The notes under the pieces are model-generated. The model worked only from the letters and a program-made list of their open reading frames with translations. It was not told the DNA's origin and searched no databases. From Chitinophaga barathri (GTDB lineage Bacteria; Bacteroidota; Bacteroidia; Chitinophagales; Chitinophagaceae): a stretch of DNA of 64,000 nucleotides. Location of the stretch: the NCBI RefSeq assembly GCF_003807585.1, contig NZ_RMBX01000013.1:213939-277938 (forward strand), in the 5' to 3' direction. This document shows positions 1 through 8,523 of the stretch, piece after piece (the first letter of the stretch is position 1; each line of letters begins with the position of its first letter). A program made the translations under genes and the position numbers.

Positions 1-507
1 CGCCTGACCGTGGGCCAGGCCATCCTGGAGCCGATGAAAGTGCATGGTTTGTATGAAAATGACCGGGCGCGGAAGGAAAAAGTGCTGGAGTTGCTGGAAA
101 AAGTGAACCTCCTGCCGGAACATTACCACCGTTACCCCCACGAGTTTTCGGGCGGGCAGCGGCAAAGGGTGGTGATCGCCAGGGCGCTGGCCGTGAACCC
201 GGAGTTCATCATCTGCGACGAATCCGTATCCGCCCTGGATGTGAGCGTTCAGGCACAGGTGCTGAACCTGCTGACCCAATTACAACAGGAGTTTAATTTC
301 ACGTATATATTTATTTCACATAACTTATCCGTCGTGCATTTTATGAGCGACCGGATGATGGTGATGAACAAGGGGAGGATTGCGGAGATCGGCGATGCAG
401 GCGAGGTTTACCATCACCCGAAGTCTGCGTACACCCGTGAGCTGATCGCGGCGATACCAACCTTTTTTCGTAAAATATGTTATATTCCGTACCTTTGCAC
501 ACTTTAA
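1..507 (+). CDS. ABC transporter ATP-binding protein, oligopeptide/dipeptide type (3' part only)
   Basis: The reading frame is open from base 1, so the gene starts upstream of the window and only the C-terminal half of the ATPase is visible. The ABC signature FSGGQRQR, the Walker B segment FIICDES, the D-loop SALD and the switch histidine in ISHNLS are all present. The following region (KGRIAEIGDAGEVYHHPKS, then YTRELIAAIP) is typical of the DppF/OppF family, which drives uptake of peptides or similar solutes at the inner membrane. After AAIP the frame runs about 15 more residues through sequence that also holds the queA promoter, so the usual family C-terminal extension is absent or replaced. 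The substrate cannot be told from this fragment. Confidence 0.93.
   Translation, partial: RLTVGQAILEPMKVHGLYENDRARKEKVLELLEKVNLLPEHYHRYPHEFSGGQRQRVVIARALAVNPEFIICDESVSALDVSVQAQVLNLLTQLQQEFNFTYIFISHNLSVVHFMSDRMMVMNKGRIAEIGDAGEVYHHPKSAYTRELIAAIPTFFRKICYIPYLCTL
463..497 (+). promoter_or_regulatory. Predicted Bacteroidota promoter for queA
   Basis: TACCTTTG at 490-497 matches the Bacteroidota -7 box TAnnTTTG exactly. A T-rich stretch ending TTCG at 467-470 lies 19 bases upstream and could serve as a weak -33 element. Transcription would start near 504, about 20 bases before the queA ATG at 526. The promoter lies inside the last codons of the preceding ABC gene. Confidence 0.6.
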
Positions 508-525
508 ATTCATTCATACCGTAAT

Positions 526-1575
526 ATGAAATTATCACAATTCAAGTTCGATCTGCCCTTAAACCTGATCGCACAACATCCTTCCAAGACAAGAGACGAG
601 AGCCGCCTGATGATCGTAAACCGCGCCACAGGTAAAATTGAGCACAAGGTATTCAAAGACATCCTCGGTTATTTCAACGACAAAGACGTAATGGTGGTGA
701 ACAACACCAAGGTATTCCCCGCGCGCCTGTATGGCCGTAAAGAGAAAACCGGCGCTAAGATCGAGGTATTTTTGCTGCGTGAGCTCAATAAGCAGAACCG
801 TCTCTGGGACGTGATCGTTGATCCCGCAAGGAAGATCAGGGTGGGAAACAAGCTGTATTTTGGAGATGATGAGAGCCTGGTAGCAGAAGTGATCGACAAC
901 ACCACCTCCCGCGGCCGTACCATCCGTTTCCTGTTCGAAGGCAACGATGACGAGTTCAAAGCCGTGCTGGACAGCCTGGGTGAAACGCCCCTGCCCAAGT
1001 ACATCAAACGTAAGCCGGAAGAAGATGACAAAGAACGTTATCAGACCGTTTACGCCAAGTACGAAGGAGCTGTGGCCGCGCCTACCGCCGGTCTGCACTT
1101 CAGCCGCGAGCTGATCAAACGCCTGGAGATCAAAGGTGTGAAATTTGCAGAAGTAACCCTGCACACAGGTCTTGGTACTTTCCGCCCCATTGAGGTGGAA
1201 GACCTGAGCAAGCATAAAATGGATGCGGAATATTTCCACATCGATGAATATGCGGTGAAGATCGTGAACAAGGCGAAGGAAGACAACCGCAAGATCTGCG
1301 CTATCGGTACCACTACCGTTCGCGCCGTAGAATCGTCCGTAACTGCCCAGAACCATCTGAAGGCAGCCGAGGGCTGGACGAACACGTTCATCCACCCGCC
1401 GTACGACTTCTCTATCCCGAATGCACTGGTGACCAACTTCCACCTGCCCAAAACCAGCCTCCTGATCATGGTGTGCGCCTTTGCCGGCTACGACCTGATC
1501 ATGGAAGCATACCAGCAGGCCATCAAGGAAAAATACCGCTTCTTCAGCTATGGTGACGCGATGCTCATCATCTGA
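526..1575 (+). CDS. queA: S-adenosylmethionine:tRNA ribosyltransferase-isomerase (QueA)
   Basis: QueA transfers and isomerises the ribosyl part of S-adenosylmethionine onto preQ1 at the wobble base of tRNAs with a GUN anticodon, giving epoxyqueuosine. It is a cytoplasmic enzyme of queuosine synthesis. The 349 residues match the family's usual length and begin with the typical MKLSQFKFDLPLNLIAQHP. Later family blocks are visible: MVVNNTKVFPARL, VAAPTAGLHFS, LHTGLGTFRPI and the C-terminal LVTNFHLPKTSLLIMV. It has its own promoter and is followed by a strong terminator, so it is probably a single-gene transcript. No other queuosine genes are in the window. Confidence 0.98.
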   Translation: MKLSQFKFDLPLNLIAQHPSKTRDESRLMIVNRATGKIEHKVFKDILGYFNDKDVMVVNNTKVFPARLYGRKEKTGAKIEVFLLRELNKQNRLWDVIVDPARKIRVGNKLYFGDDESLVAEVIDNTTSRGRTIRFLFEGNDDEFKAVLDSLGETPLPKYIKRKPEEDDKERYQTVYAKYEGAVAAPTAGLHFSRELIKRLEIKGVKFAEVTLHTGLGTFRPIEVEDLSKHKMDAEYFHIDEYAVKIVNKAKEDNRKICAIGTTTVRAVESSVTAQNHLKAAEGWTNTFIHPPYDFSIPNALVTNFHLPKTSLLIMVCAFAGYDLIMEAYQQAIKEKYRFFSYGDAMLII

Positions 1576-1594
1576 TGAAACACAACATTACCGG

Positions 1595-1629
1595 AAAGGC
1601 AAACAGTATCACGCTGTTTGCCTTTTTTT
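1595..1629 (+). terminator. Rho-independent terminator after queA
   Basis: A perfect 12-bp stem (1595-1606 with 1614-1625) has a 7-base loop and runs into seven T residues. It lies 20 bases after the queA stop and before ispD. Confidence 0.93.
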
Positions 1630-1654
1630 ATAAAAATTGTTTTACTTCGTATTC

Positions 1655-2338
1655 ATGGCAGACAGGATCAAAGTAGCCGTTATAGTTGCCGGAGGTTCCG
1701 GTACCCGCATGGGCAGCGCCACGCCGAAACAGTTTATGGAAATAGGCGGTAAGCCCCTGCTGTATCATACCATCAATGCTTTTTTGCAGGCGTACGACGA
1801 TATGCATATCGTGCTGGTGGTGCCGGAAACACACCAGGCGTATATTGCCACACTGCTCACTGCTTTTGACAGGCCGCCTTCCGTTGCCCTGGTTCATGGC
1901 GGGGAAACGCGTTTTCATTCTGTAAAGAACGGGCTGGCAACTATCCGCCAGCCAGCCGTCCTGTTTGTACATGATGGTGTGCGACCTTTGCTGAGCCCTT
2001 CGTTGATCCGCCGATGTTATGAAAGCGCGCTTGCGAAAGGCAATGCCATTCCGGCGGTGGAAATGAAAGACAGCCTGCGTGAAGTGGACGATGAAGGAAA
2101 TATGGCGGTGGACCGGAGCCGCTTCAGAATTATACAAACGCCCCAGACATTTTTATCCGAAGTGCTGTTGCCTGCATTTGAGCAGCCATACGATCCCTTA
2201 TTTACAGACGAAGCCAGTGTAGTGGAAAGGGCCGGTGAAGAGATACACCTGGTGGAAGGAGAGGAGCAGAACATCAAGATCACACGCCCCGTGGATCTTG
2301 CGATAGCCAATGCTTTCCTGGCCGGGCATGGGTTGTAG
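1655..2338 (+). CDS. ispD: 2-C-methyl-D-erythritol 4-phosphate cytidylyltransferase (IspD)
   Basis: IspD joins CTP and methylerythritol 4-phosphate to make CDP-ME in the non-mevalonate isoprenoid pathway. The N-terminus VAVIVAGGSGTRMG followed by PKQF is the nucleotide-binding signature. VLFVHDGVRPLLS and IIQTPQTFLSEVL are further family blocks, and the C-terminal TDEASVVE is conserved. I chose the ATG at 1655 (227 residues). An in-frame TTG at 1637 would add only MFYFVF and lies close to the upstream terminator. The gene converges with the small lipoprotein gene downstream, whose stop is only a few bases away. Confidence 0.96.
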   Translation: MADRIKVAVIVAGGSGTRMGSATPKQFMEIGGKPLLYHTINAFLQAYDDMHIVLVVPETHQAYIATLLTAFDRPPSVALVHGGETRFHSVKNGLATIRQPAVLFVHDGVRPLLSPSLIRRCYESALAKGNAIPAVEMKDSLREVDDEGNMAVDRSRFRIIQTPQTFLSEVLLPAFEQPYDPLFTDEASVVERAGEEIHLVEGEEQNIKITRPVDLAIANAFLAGHGL

Positions 2339-2342
2339 ACGG

Positions 2343-2684
2343 TTATTGTTTGACAAACCCCAGTTCTTCCGCTTTTGTAACATCGCTCTCCCGCACGCTG
2401 ATCCTGATCTGGTAATTGGAAGGGCTGGAACAGGAGGCATACATTCCTTCATCACCGGTCTTGACATATGCTATTGTCTTTATGCGGATACCTCTTTTGT
2501 CTTTCAGCCATTGAGTGAGCCTGTATTCGTAATTGTCGCGGCCGACAACCTCGGAGGACCAGGGGTTGGCGCATTGTGTTTCATTGATTGCCATGCTGAT
2601 ATAAGGCGTGGTGTCCTGGTTGCGTTTACAGGCGGTTGTGCATAACATCAGTGCCAGCATACTCCATAGTATAGTTTTCATCAT
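2343..2684 (-). CDS. Small putative lipoprotein of unknown function
   Basis: This is a 113-residue protein, or 112 if the second ATG is used. It has a hydrophobic N-terminus (ILWSMLALMLCTTAC) ending in a plausible lipobox cysteine, so it is likely an exported, lipid-anchored protein. The mature part is about 90 residues and contains four cysteines spread through it, with no family I recognise. It lies downstream of the Gfo/Idh/MocA gene on the same strand, separated by a 128-base gap with a stem-loop, and converges with ispD. Gene status rests on the signal sequence and uninterrupted frame. Confidence 0.7.
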   Translation of the reverse strand: MMKTILWSMLALMLCTTACKRNQDTTPYISMAINETQCANPWSSEVVGRDNYEYRLTQWLKDKRGIRIKTIAYVKTGDEGMYASCSSPSNYQIRISVRESDVTKAEELGFVKQ

Positions 2685-2761
2685 TTGAGGTTTAGGATGA
2701 AACGGGAGCGGGGGCGAAAAGGTTACAGTACTGGCTGGAATGGGATTGCGCCGCGTCGGTT

Positions 2762-2782
2762 CCCCGCTTTAATGAAGCGGGG
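2762..2782 (-). other. Stem-loop between oxidoreductase and lipoprotein genes
   Basis: A perfect 8-bp G+C-rich stem (2762-2769 with 2775-2782) has a 5-base loop and lies about 30 bases after the stop of the oxidoreductase gene on the minus strand. No T-run follows on that strand, so it may stabilise the mRNA end or act as a weak terminator. Confidence 0.4.
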
Positions 2783-2812
2783 CGGCGGCAGGTCTTTGGT
2801 TTAGCGTGCCGG

Positions 2813-3790
2813 TTACTCCGATTGCTGCTGCCCTTTCCCGATCTTATAGAGTATCTGGTGCGCGGCGTCAAGCGCCTGGAAACCATCTATGATGTTTACG
2901 GGCACGGGTTTGTTTTCCAGGATGGCGTCGCGGAACAGCTCCAGTTCCATGCGGATGGCGTTGGATTGTTTGATCTCGGGATTGGCGATGGCGATGGTCT
3001 TTTTGCCGTTGTTCGTGGCAATGTCCAGCGTAAAGAGGCCTTCGTCCGCCGGGGTTTTGAGTTTGATGATCTCGGTCTTTTTATCCAGGAAGTCGATACC
3101 AATGTAAGCGTCTTTCTGGAAGAGGCGCATCTTCCGCATCTTTTTGAGGGAGATGCGGCTGGAGGTGAGGTTGGCCACGCAGCCGTTGTGAAACTCGATG
3201 CGTACGTTCGCAATATCGGGGGTGTCGCTCATCACGGCCACACCGCTTGCGGAAATGCGGCTGATGCTGGATTTCACGATGCTCAGCACGATGTCTATAT
3301 CATGGATCATCAGGTCAAGGATCACGCTTACGTCCGTACCGCGCGGGTTGAATTCCGCGAGGCGGTGCACTTCGATGAACATAGGATTGAGATACACTCC
3401 TTTCAGTGCGAGGAATGCGGGGTTGAACCTTTCCACATGCCCTACCTGGAATTTGATATTGGCTTCTTCCACCAGCTTAAGCAGCAGTTTGGCCTCTTCC
3501 ATGGTATTGGTCATGGGTTTCTCTACAAATACATGTTTCCCGTTGCGGATGGCCATTTCGCACAGTGAAAAGTGCTGGGTGGTAGGGGCCACGATATCTA
3601 CCGCGTCTGAAGCCATGATCAGCTCTTCGGCGGAATCAAAACGTTTGATCTCGTATAGGTCGTGAACGCCCCGGGCATTATCCTCACTGGGGTCAAAAAA
3701 TCCCACCACTTCCACATCTTTCATTGTCGCAAGCTGGGATAAATGGATCTTGCCTAAATGCCCTACACCGAACAAACCTATTTTGAGCAT
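2813..3790 (-). CDS. Gfo/Idh/MocA family NAD(P)-dependent oxidoreductase
   Basis: This 325-residue protein has the Rossmann dinucleotide fold at its N-terminus (KIGLFGVGHLGKIH, with GxGxxG at residues 8-13). The family motif EKPMT follows near residue 97, supplying the conserved lysine that contacts cofactor and substrate. VGHVERFNPAF and the central LDLMIHDIDIVLSI, carrying the HD pair, are typical of the substrate-binding half. Members oxidise or reduce sugars and cyclitols. Similar sequences are often annotated as UDP-sugar or inositol dehydrogenases, but the substrate here is unknown. It is divergent from the T9SS-type gene and has its own predicted -7 box. Confidence 0.93.
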   Translation of the reverse strand: MLKIGLFGVGHLGKIHLSQLATMKDVEVVGFFDPSEDNARGVHDLYEIKRFDSAEELIMASDAVDIVAPTTQHFSLCEMAIRNGKHVFVEKPMTNTMEEAKLLLKLVEEANIKFQVGHVERFNPAFLALKGVYLNPMFIEVHRLAEFNPRGTDVSVILDLMIHDIDIVLSIVKSSISRISASGVAVMSDTPDIANVRIEFHNGCVANLTSSRISLKKMRKMRLFQKDAYIGIDFLDKKTEIIKLKTPADEGLFTLDIATNNGKKTIAIANPEIKQSNAIRMELELFRDAILENKPVPVNIIDGFQALDAAHQILYKIGKGQQQSE

Positions 3791-3821
3791 GATTTGATTG
3801 AGTTTTTATGGAAAATTCCTG

Positions 3822-3829
3822 CAAATGTA
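3822..3829 (-). promoter_or_regulatory. Predicted -7 box for the oxidoreductase gene
   Basis: Read on the minus strand these bases are TACATTTG, an exact match to TAnnTTTG. Transcription would begin near 3815, about 25 bases before the start codon at 3790. No clear -33 element is seen. Confidence 0.5.
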
Positions 3830-3885
3830 ACAAAACCGCATGTTATTACTTTATATATTAATTCTATATTGCCTCAATTAGTTCC

Positions 3886-5907
3886 ATGCGTTTTTTCTTC
3901 CTGATCATATTGCCCCTGATGCTGACGGTAAACCATGCGTTTGCGCAGGCCTGTCCGCAGATGGGGCAGACTCCTCAAAGTGCATTTCCCATCTGCGGTA
4001 CGAGGGAGCTAAAACAGGCGTCTGTACCGCTTTGCGCGGGCCGGAGGATCAATATGCCTTCCTGCCGGGACGCTGTGCCGCCGACCGAATTCACTGACAG
4101 GAATCCTTTCTGGTATAAATTCACCTGTTACCAGGCGGGCTCGCTGGGTTTCACTATCACGCCAAACGATCTCGGGGATGATTACGACTGGCAATTGTTT
4201 GACGTCACCGGCCGCAATCTGAACGAGGTGTACACCAATGCATCCATACAGGTAGCAGGCAACTGGAGTGAAATAGAGGGTCTCACCGGCGCGAACAATA
4301 CCGGCACGCGCCTGATGAACTGCGAAGGCAGGGCCTATCCTAAATGGAGTAGTATGCCTACGTTGCAGGTAGGACACGAATATCTTTTACTGGTAAGCCA
4401 CTTCACCAACACACAAAGTGGTTATGAGCTGGCCTTTGGCGGCGGATCCGCCGTGATCACCGATCCCAAACCCGGGGAGTTCGCCAATGCGGAATACCGT
4501 TGTCTCAATAACAGGATCACGGTCAAGCTGAACAAGCTATTCCGCTGCAATACCCTGGCCGCGGACGGCAGCGACTTTGTACTGACCGGAAGCACTGCCG
4601 GTATCACCAGTGCGGCAGGCGTGAACTGCGGAACCGGTTTTGATATGGATTCCGTGGTGCTTACGCTGGACCGGCCTTTGCCCGCCGGGAATTACACCCT
4701 CCAGGTAAAAACCGGCTCCGACGGCAATACTCTCCTGGACGCCTGCGATAATCCCATTGCCGCGGGCCGGAGCATTGCCATCAGCGTGCCCATTCCGCAG
4801 GCGGTACCTTTTGACAGGATCGAACAGGTAGGCTGCAAGCCGGACAGGATCAGGGTGCTGCTCAGCGATCCCGTGCTGTGCAGCTCCGTAGCCGCCGACG
4901 GCAGCGATTTCAGGATCAGCGGTACCGGTCCGGCGGTGAGCGTCATAGCGGCCACTACTACCTGTGCCGGCCAGCTGACGGATACGATCGACCTGTTGCT
5001 CAACGGCCCGGTGTACCTGGAAGGCAATTTCAGGATAGACCTGGTACGCGGCGCGGACGGCAATACGCTTATCAGCGAATGCAGCGTGGAAACCTCGCTC
5101 GGCCAGATGGTGCCTTTTATTACAAAAGACACGGTGAATGCCCGCTTCGATAACCGGGTGAGACTGGATTGCGTATACGACACGATTTTCCTTCACCACA
5201 ACGGCGCCCATGGCGTAAACTCGTGGAACTGGGCTTTCGAGGATGGTGATACCCGTACGGACCAATCACCGGTGAAAGTGTACACCTTATTCGGTCAGAA
5301 AACGGTGATGCTGAAAGTGAACAACGGCGTCTGCGAAGCGGAGCATACAGAAAACATCCTGTTGAACAATACGCTGATCGCGGCTTTCAGGATAGGTACG
5401 CCTGTCCTCTGCCCGCTTGATATGGCAACTTTTACCAACGAAAGTATCGGCAACATCACCGGTCATCGCTGGGATTTTGGTTTTGGCCCGGGTACGCGGC
5501 TGGTCACGCCACAGCCGCTGCGCTTCCCTATAGCGGGCCGGGAGCAGGTATACCAGGTGAGGCTGATCGTGACGGACGATCTCCGGTGCGAAGACACGGT
5601 GATCCATACGCTGAAAACCGTCCCGAGCTGCCGGGTGGCGGTGCCTACGGCCTTCAGCCCGAATAATGACGGTGTGAATGACTTCCTGTACCCGTTGAAC
5701 GGGTATAAGACGGCCGACCTGGTGTTCCGGGTATTTGCCCGCAATGGCCAGCTGGTGTTTGAATCCCGTAGCTGGTCGCAAAAATGGGATGGCAGGATCA
5801 ACGGCTCTCCTGCTGCGGTAGGCACCTATGCCTGGATGTTGGAATATACAGATACGGAGTTAGGCAACCGGGTATTCCAGAAAGGTGTGGCGACGTTGTT
5901 GCGGTAG
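3886..5907 (+). CDS. Secreted PKD-domain protein with T9SS/gliding-type C-terminal domain
   Basis: This 673-residue protein begins with a signal peptide (FFFLIILPLMLTVNHAFAQ). Two or three repeated beta-rich modules follow; each carries an AADGSDF block (near 4560 and 4890) and resembles an Ig-like adhesion repeat. A PKD-like domain follows (SWNWAFEDGDTRTDQSPVKV), and a second PKD-like segment contains GHRWDFG. The protein ends in the CHU_C / gliding-motility C-terminal domain: VPTAFSPNNDGVNDF, then VFARNGQLVFES and GTYAWMLEY. That domain directs proteins through the type IX system to the cell surface in Bacteroidota. The likely role is a surface adhesin or matrix protein. There are no secretion genes nearby, so it relies on a system encoded elsewhere. 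Confidence 0.93.
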   Translation: MRFFFLIILPLMLTVNHAFAQACPQMGQTPQSAFPICGTRELKQASVPLCAGRRINMPSCRDAVPPTEFTDRNPFWYKFTCYQAGSLGFTITPNDLGDDYDWQLFDVTGRNLNEVYTNASIQVAGNWSEIEGLTGANNTGTRLMNCEGRAYPKWSSMPTLQVGHEYLLLVSHFTNTQSGYELAFGGGSAVITDPKPGEFANAEYRCLNNRITVKLNKLFRCNTLAADGSDFVLTGSTAGITSAAGVNCGTGFDMDSVVLTLDRPLPAGNYTLQVKTGSDGNTLLDACDNPIAAGRSIAISVPIPQAVPFDRIEQVGCKPDRIRVLLSDPVLCSSVAADGSDFRISGTGPAVSVIAATTTCAGQLTDTIDLLLNGPVYLEGNFRIDLVRGADGNTLISECSVETSLGQMVPFITKDTVNARFDNRVRLDCVYDTIFLHHNGAHGVNSWNWAFEDGDTRTDQSPVKVYTLFGQKTVMLKVNNGVCEAEHTENILLNNTLIAAFRIGTPVLCPLDMATFTNESIGNITGHRWDFGFGPGTRLVTPQPLRFPIAGREQVYQVRLIVTDDLRCEDTVIHTLKTVPSCRVAVPTAFSPNNDGVNDFLYPLNGYKTADLVFRVFARNGQLVFESRSWSQKWDGRINGSPAAVGTYAWMLEYTDTELGNRVFQKGVATLLR

Positions 5908-5963
5908 CCTGGGTCATTTTCCGTCCGTCCGCCGTCCCCGGCGTCTCATTTTCTCCATCACTA

Positions 5964-6722
5964 TCAGTCATCCATCAGGCCATCTTCAAGCAGGCTGAAA
6001 TATCCGGCATCGGTGACGATGATGTGATCCACGACGGCTATATCCAGCATTTTTCCGCCTTCTTTCAGTTTCCGGGTGATGCTCACGTCTGCCCTGCTGG
6101 GCCGCAGGTTGCCGGAGGGATGGTTGTGTACCAGGAAAAGCCTGGTGGCCTTGTGGCTGAGGGCGGCTCCGAAAACAATCCTGGGATCTACGGTAGTGGA
6201 CGTGATACCGCCCGTGCTGATGCAGGCGTGATGGAGCAGGCGGTTTGCCTGGTTGAGGAAAAGCACGTAAAAGCTTTCGCAGCAATGATCTGCAAGTAAC
6301 GGCCGCAGCCAGGCGGAGGCTTCCCTTGCCGTACGGACAAGTGGTTTCCGGAGCAGGGGGCTTATTTGTTTGCGCCGGCAAAGCTCCAGGGCGGCCAGTA
6401 TCCGGACGGCCTTTTTGATGCCGATGCCGTGAAAACGCTGCAATTGTGCAACTTCCAGGCGGCTCAATTCGGAGAGGTTATTGCCGCAGCTGCAAAGGAT
6501 CTCTTTGGCCAGTTCGAGGGCGGATTGTGTTTTGTTGCCGCAATTGATGAGGATGGCCAGGAGCTCCGCATGGCTAAGCGTCCGGACGCCGTTGTGAAGG
6601 ACCTTCTCACAGGGCCGGTCTTCTTCAGCCCAGTGTTTGATGGCCGGCAATAAACGTTTGGGCGGCAGGTACGTACTAATAGGGGGCAACAACCCGGGGC
6701 TAACAATCATCCTTTTTTCCAT
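5964..6722 (-). CDS. radC: RadC family JAB-domain protein
   Basis: This 252-residue protein has the RadC layout. An N-terminal helix-hairpin-helix region comes first (LSHAELLAILINCG, then LQRFHGIGIKKAVRILAALEL), followed by a C-terminal JAB/MPN domain. The metal-binding JAMM signature is intact: HNHPSG, then SRADVSIT supplying the Ser and Asp, with an upstream glutamate in ESFYVLFL. RadC proteins were once called DNA repair proteins, but their biochemical role is unresolved. The start MEKRM at 6722 fits the family. It converges with the T9SS-type gene and diverges from prs. Confidence 0.95.
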   Translation of the reverse strand: MEKRMIVSPGLLPPISTYLPPKRLLPAIKHWAEEDRPCEKVLHNGVRTLSHAELLAILINCGNKTQSALELAKEILCSCGNNLSELSRLEVAQLQRFHGIGIKKAVRILAALELCRRKQISPLLRKPLVRTAREASAWLRPLLADHCCESFYVLFLNQANRLLHHACISTGGITSTTVDPRIVFGAALSHKATRLFLVHNHPSGNLRPSRADVSITRKLKEGGKMLDIAVVDHIIVTDAGYFSLLEDGLMDD

Positions 6723-6824
6723 ACCACCAATTTACAACTTCCCTTCTGGTTTGCTAACATTTTTAGCATTTTCTTTTCCACAACCCCTCCGGATTTTTTT
6801 TACGCATATCCACTATAAAAGTCA

Positions 6825-6832
6825 TAGTTTTG
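6825..6832 (+). promoter_or_regulatory. Predicted -7 box for prs
   Basis: TAGTTTTG is an exact TAnnTTTG match 17 bases before the prs ATG at 6850. A long T-run at about 6794-6801 lies upstream at roughly the distance of a -33 element. Confidence 0.5.
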
Positions 6833-6849
6833 CAACCTCTTTCTTTATC

Positions 6850-7800
6850 ATGAATCCATCGGTAAAAATCTTTACAGGGAACAGTAATCCCGCGCTGGCA
6901 GAGCGCATCGCCGCCAGGTATGGAAACGGGCTGGGCAAGGTGAATATTCAGAAGTTCAGTGACGGCGAGTTTCAGCCGGTATTTCTGGAAAGTATCCGCG
7001 GCCACTACGTTTTTCTCGTACAGGGCACCAATGCGCCTTCTGACAATCTCATGGAGCTGTTGCTCATGATAGACGCCGCCAAACGCGCCTCCGCGGGTTA
7101 CATTACGGCTGTTATTCCTTATTTCGGGTTTGCCCGCCAGGACAGGAAAGACAAACCGCGCGTGGCCATAGGCTCCAAACTGATAGCCAACCTGCTCACG
7201 GCGGCGGGGGCTAACAGGGTGATAACCATGGACTTGCATGCTCCCCAGATACAGGGGTTCTTTGACATCCCGGTGGACCACCTGGACAGTTCGGCCATTT
7301 TTATCCCCTATATAGAGAATCTGAAGCTGAAAAACCTTACCTTTGCGTCCCCTGACGTGGGTTCTACCACCCGTGTGCGCGAAGTGGCGAGCTATTTCAA
7401 CGCTGAAATGGTGATCTGCGACAAACACCGTAAGAGAGCGAATGAAATCGCTTCCATGGTGGTGATAGGAGATGTGACCGATAAAGATATTGTGCTGATA
7501 GATGACATCTGCGACACGGCGGGGACCCTTACCAAATCAGCCGCCCTGCTGATGGAAAAGGGAGCAAGGAGCGTAAGGGCGTTCTGTACCCACCCGGTAT
7601 TCAGCGGCAAGGCGTATGAGAACATTGAAAATTCGGTGCTGGATGAACTGGTGGTATGCGATACCATCCCGCTCAAACAGCAGAGCTCTAAGGTAAAAGT
7701 GATCAGCGTGGCAGACCTCTTTGCAGTGGCTATCCGCAACATGCACGAGAACAAGTCCATCACCAGCCTTTTTGTTCACAGCAACCGCCGGATGCAATAA
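6850..7800 (+). CDS. prs: Ribose-phosphate pyrophosphokinase (PRPP synthetase)
   Basis: Prs makes phosphoribosyl pyrophosphate from ribose 5-phosphate and ATP, feeding nucleotide, histidine and tryptophan synthesis. The 316 residues from the ATG at 6850 match the class I length. An upstream in-frame extension would add untypical residues. Family motifs are complete: KFSDGEF, the flexible-loop region FGFARQDRKDKPR, ITMDLHAPQIQGFF and the PRPP-binding loop VLIDDICDTAGTL. The gene heads a prs-rplY-pth group, an order conserved in many bacteria, with only 36 bases to rplY. Confidence 0.98.
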   Translation: MNPSVKIFTGNSNPALAERIAARYGNGLGKVNIQKFSDGEFQPVFLESIRGHYVFLVQGTNAPSDNLMELLLMIDAAKRASAGYITAVIPYFGFARQDRKDKPRVAIGSKLIANLLTAAGANRVITMDLHAPQIQGFFDIPVDHLDSSAIFIPYIENLKLKNLTFASPDVGSTTRVREVASYFNAEMVICDKHRKRANEIASMVVIGDVTDKDIVLIDDICDTAGTLTKSAALLMEKGARSVRAFCTHPVFSGKAYENIENSVLDELVVCDTIPLKQQSSKVKVISVADLFAVAIRNMHENKSITSLFVHSNRRMQ

Positions 7801-7836
7801 ACCAGTATATTCTTTTATATCATAAATGTTTAAACA

Positions 7837-8427
7837 ATGAAAACAATAACCATCGAAGGACAACTCAGGAGCGAATTCGGCAAACAAGCCACCCGCCTTC
7901 TCCGTTCTGAGGAAAAAGTGCCTTGCGTTATTTACGGGGGTGCGGAAACTGTGAGCTTCTCAGCTCCTGCGACTGCTTTCAAAAACCTGGTGTACACTGC
8001 TGAGTTTCAGCTCGCTGAAATCAAAGTGGACGGTAAAACTTTCCGTTGCATCATGAAGGACCTGCAGTTTGACACCGTTACAGACGAGCTCACGCACGTG
8101 GACTTCCTGGAACTGGTAGACGACAAAAAAGTAGTTGCCACCCTGCCGCTGAAACTCACCGGCCAGTCCATCGGCGTTAAAGGCGGTGGTAAACTGGTAG
8201 TGAAAATGAAGTCTCTGAAGGTGAAGGCCCTGCCTAAAGACCTCCGCGAGAACCTGGAAGTGGACATCACTAACCTGGACCTCAACGAAAACATCCGTGT
8301 TGAAGACGTGAAAGCGGAAGGCGTGGAAATCCTCAACTCTCCCCGTATCCCGGTTGCTTCCGTTGTAATGACGCGTCAGCTGAAACAGGAAGAAGCTGCT
8401 GCCGAGAAGGATGCCAAGAAGAAATAA
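7837..8427 (+). CDS. rplY: 50S ribosomal protein L25 (general stress protein CTC type)
   Basis: This 196-residue two-domain form of L25 (CTC type) binds 5S rRNA on the large subunit. The N-terminal L25 domain runs to about residue 90 (MKTITIEGQLRSEFGKQAT, VPCVIYGG, KDLQFDTVTDELTHVDF). A C-terminal TL5/CTC beta domain follows (VKGGGKLVVKM, LPKDLRENLEVDITNLDLNE), then a lysine-rich tail ending KKDAKKK-like, starting EEAAAEKD. It lies between prs and pth and ends at a strong terminator. Confidence 0.97.
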   Translation: MKTITIEGQLRSEFGKQATRLLRSEEKVPCVIYGGAETVSFSAPATAFKNLVYTAEFQLAEIKVDGKTFRCIMKDLQFDTVTDELTHVDFLELVDDKKVVATLPLKLTGQSIGVKGGGKLVVKMKSLKVKALPKDLRENLEVDITNLDLNENIRVEDVKAEGVEILNSPRIPVASVVMTRQLKQEEAAAEKDAKKK

Positions 8428-8450
8428 ATTGGCAAAATATTTATATAATG

Positions 8451-8486
8451 AAGCCCGGCGTAAATTCAGCCGGGCTTTTTATTTTT
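8451..8486 (+). terminator. Rho-independent terminator after rplY
   Basis: A 9-bp perfect stem (8451-8459 with 8469-8477) has a 9-base loop followed by a T-rich tail. It separates rplY from pth. Confidence 0.92.
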
Positions 8487-8487
8487 G
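8480..8487 (+). promoter_or_regulatory. Predicted -7 box for pth
   Basis: TATTTTTG matches TAnnTTTG and overlaps the T-tail of the rplY terminator. A transcript from here would start near 8494, about 30 bases before the pth ATG. This suggests pth is transcribed on its own despite its place behind prs-rplY. Confidence 0.45.
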
Positions 8488-8523
8488 GCATCCTGTTATC
8501 GCAAACCGCGTAACAATTGTAGC

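Noticed and set aside
559..1443. 294-codon frame opposite queA
   Set aside because: Shadow of queA; no recognisable domain.
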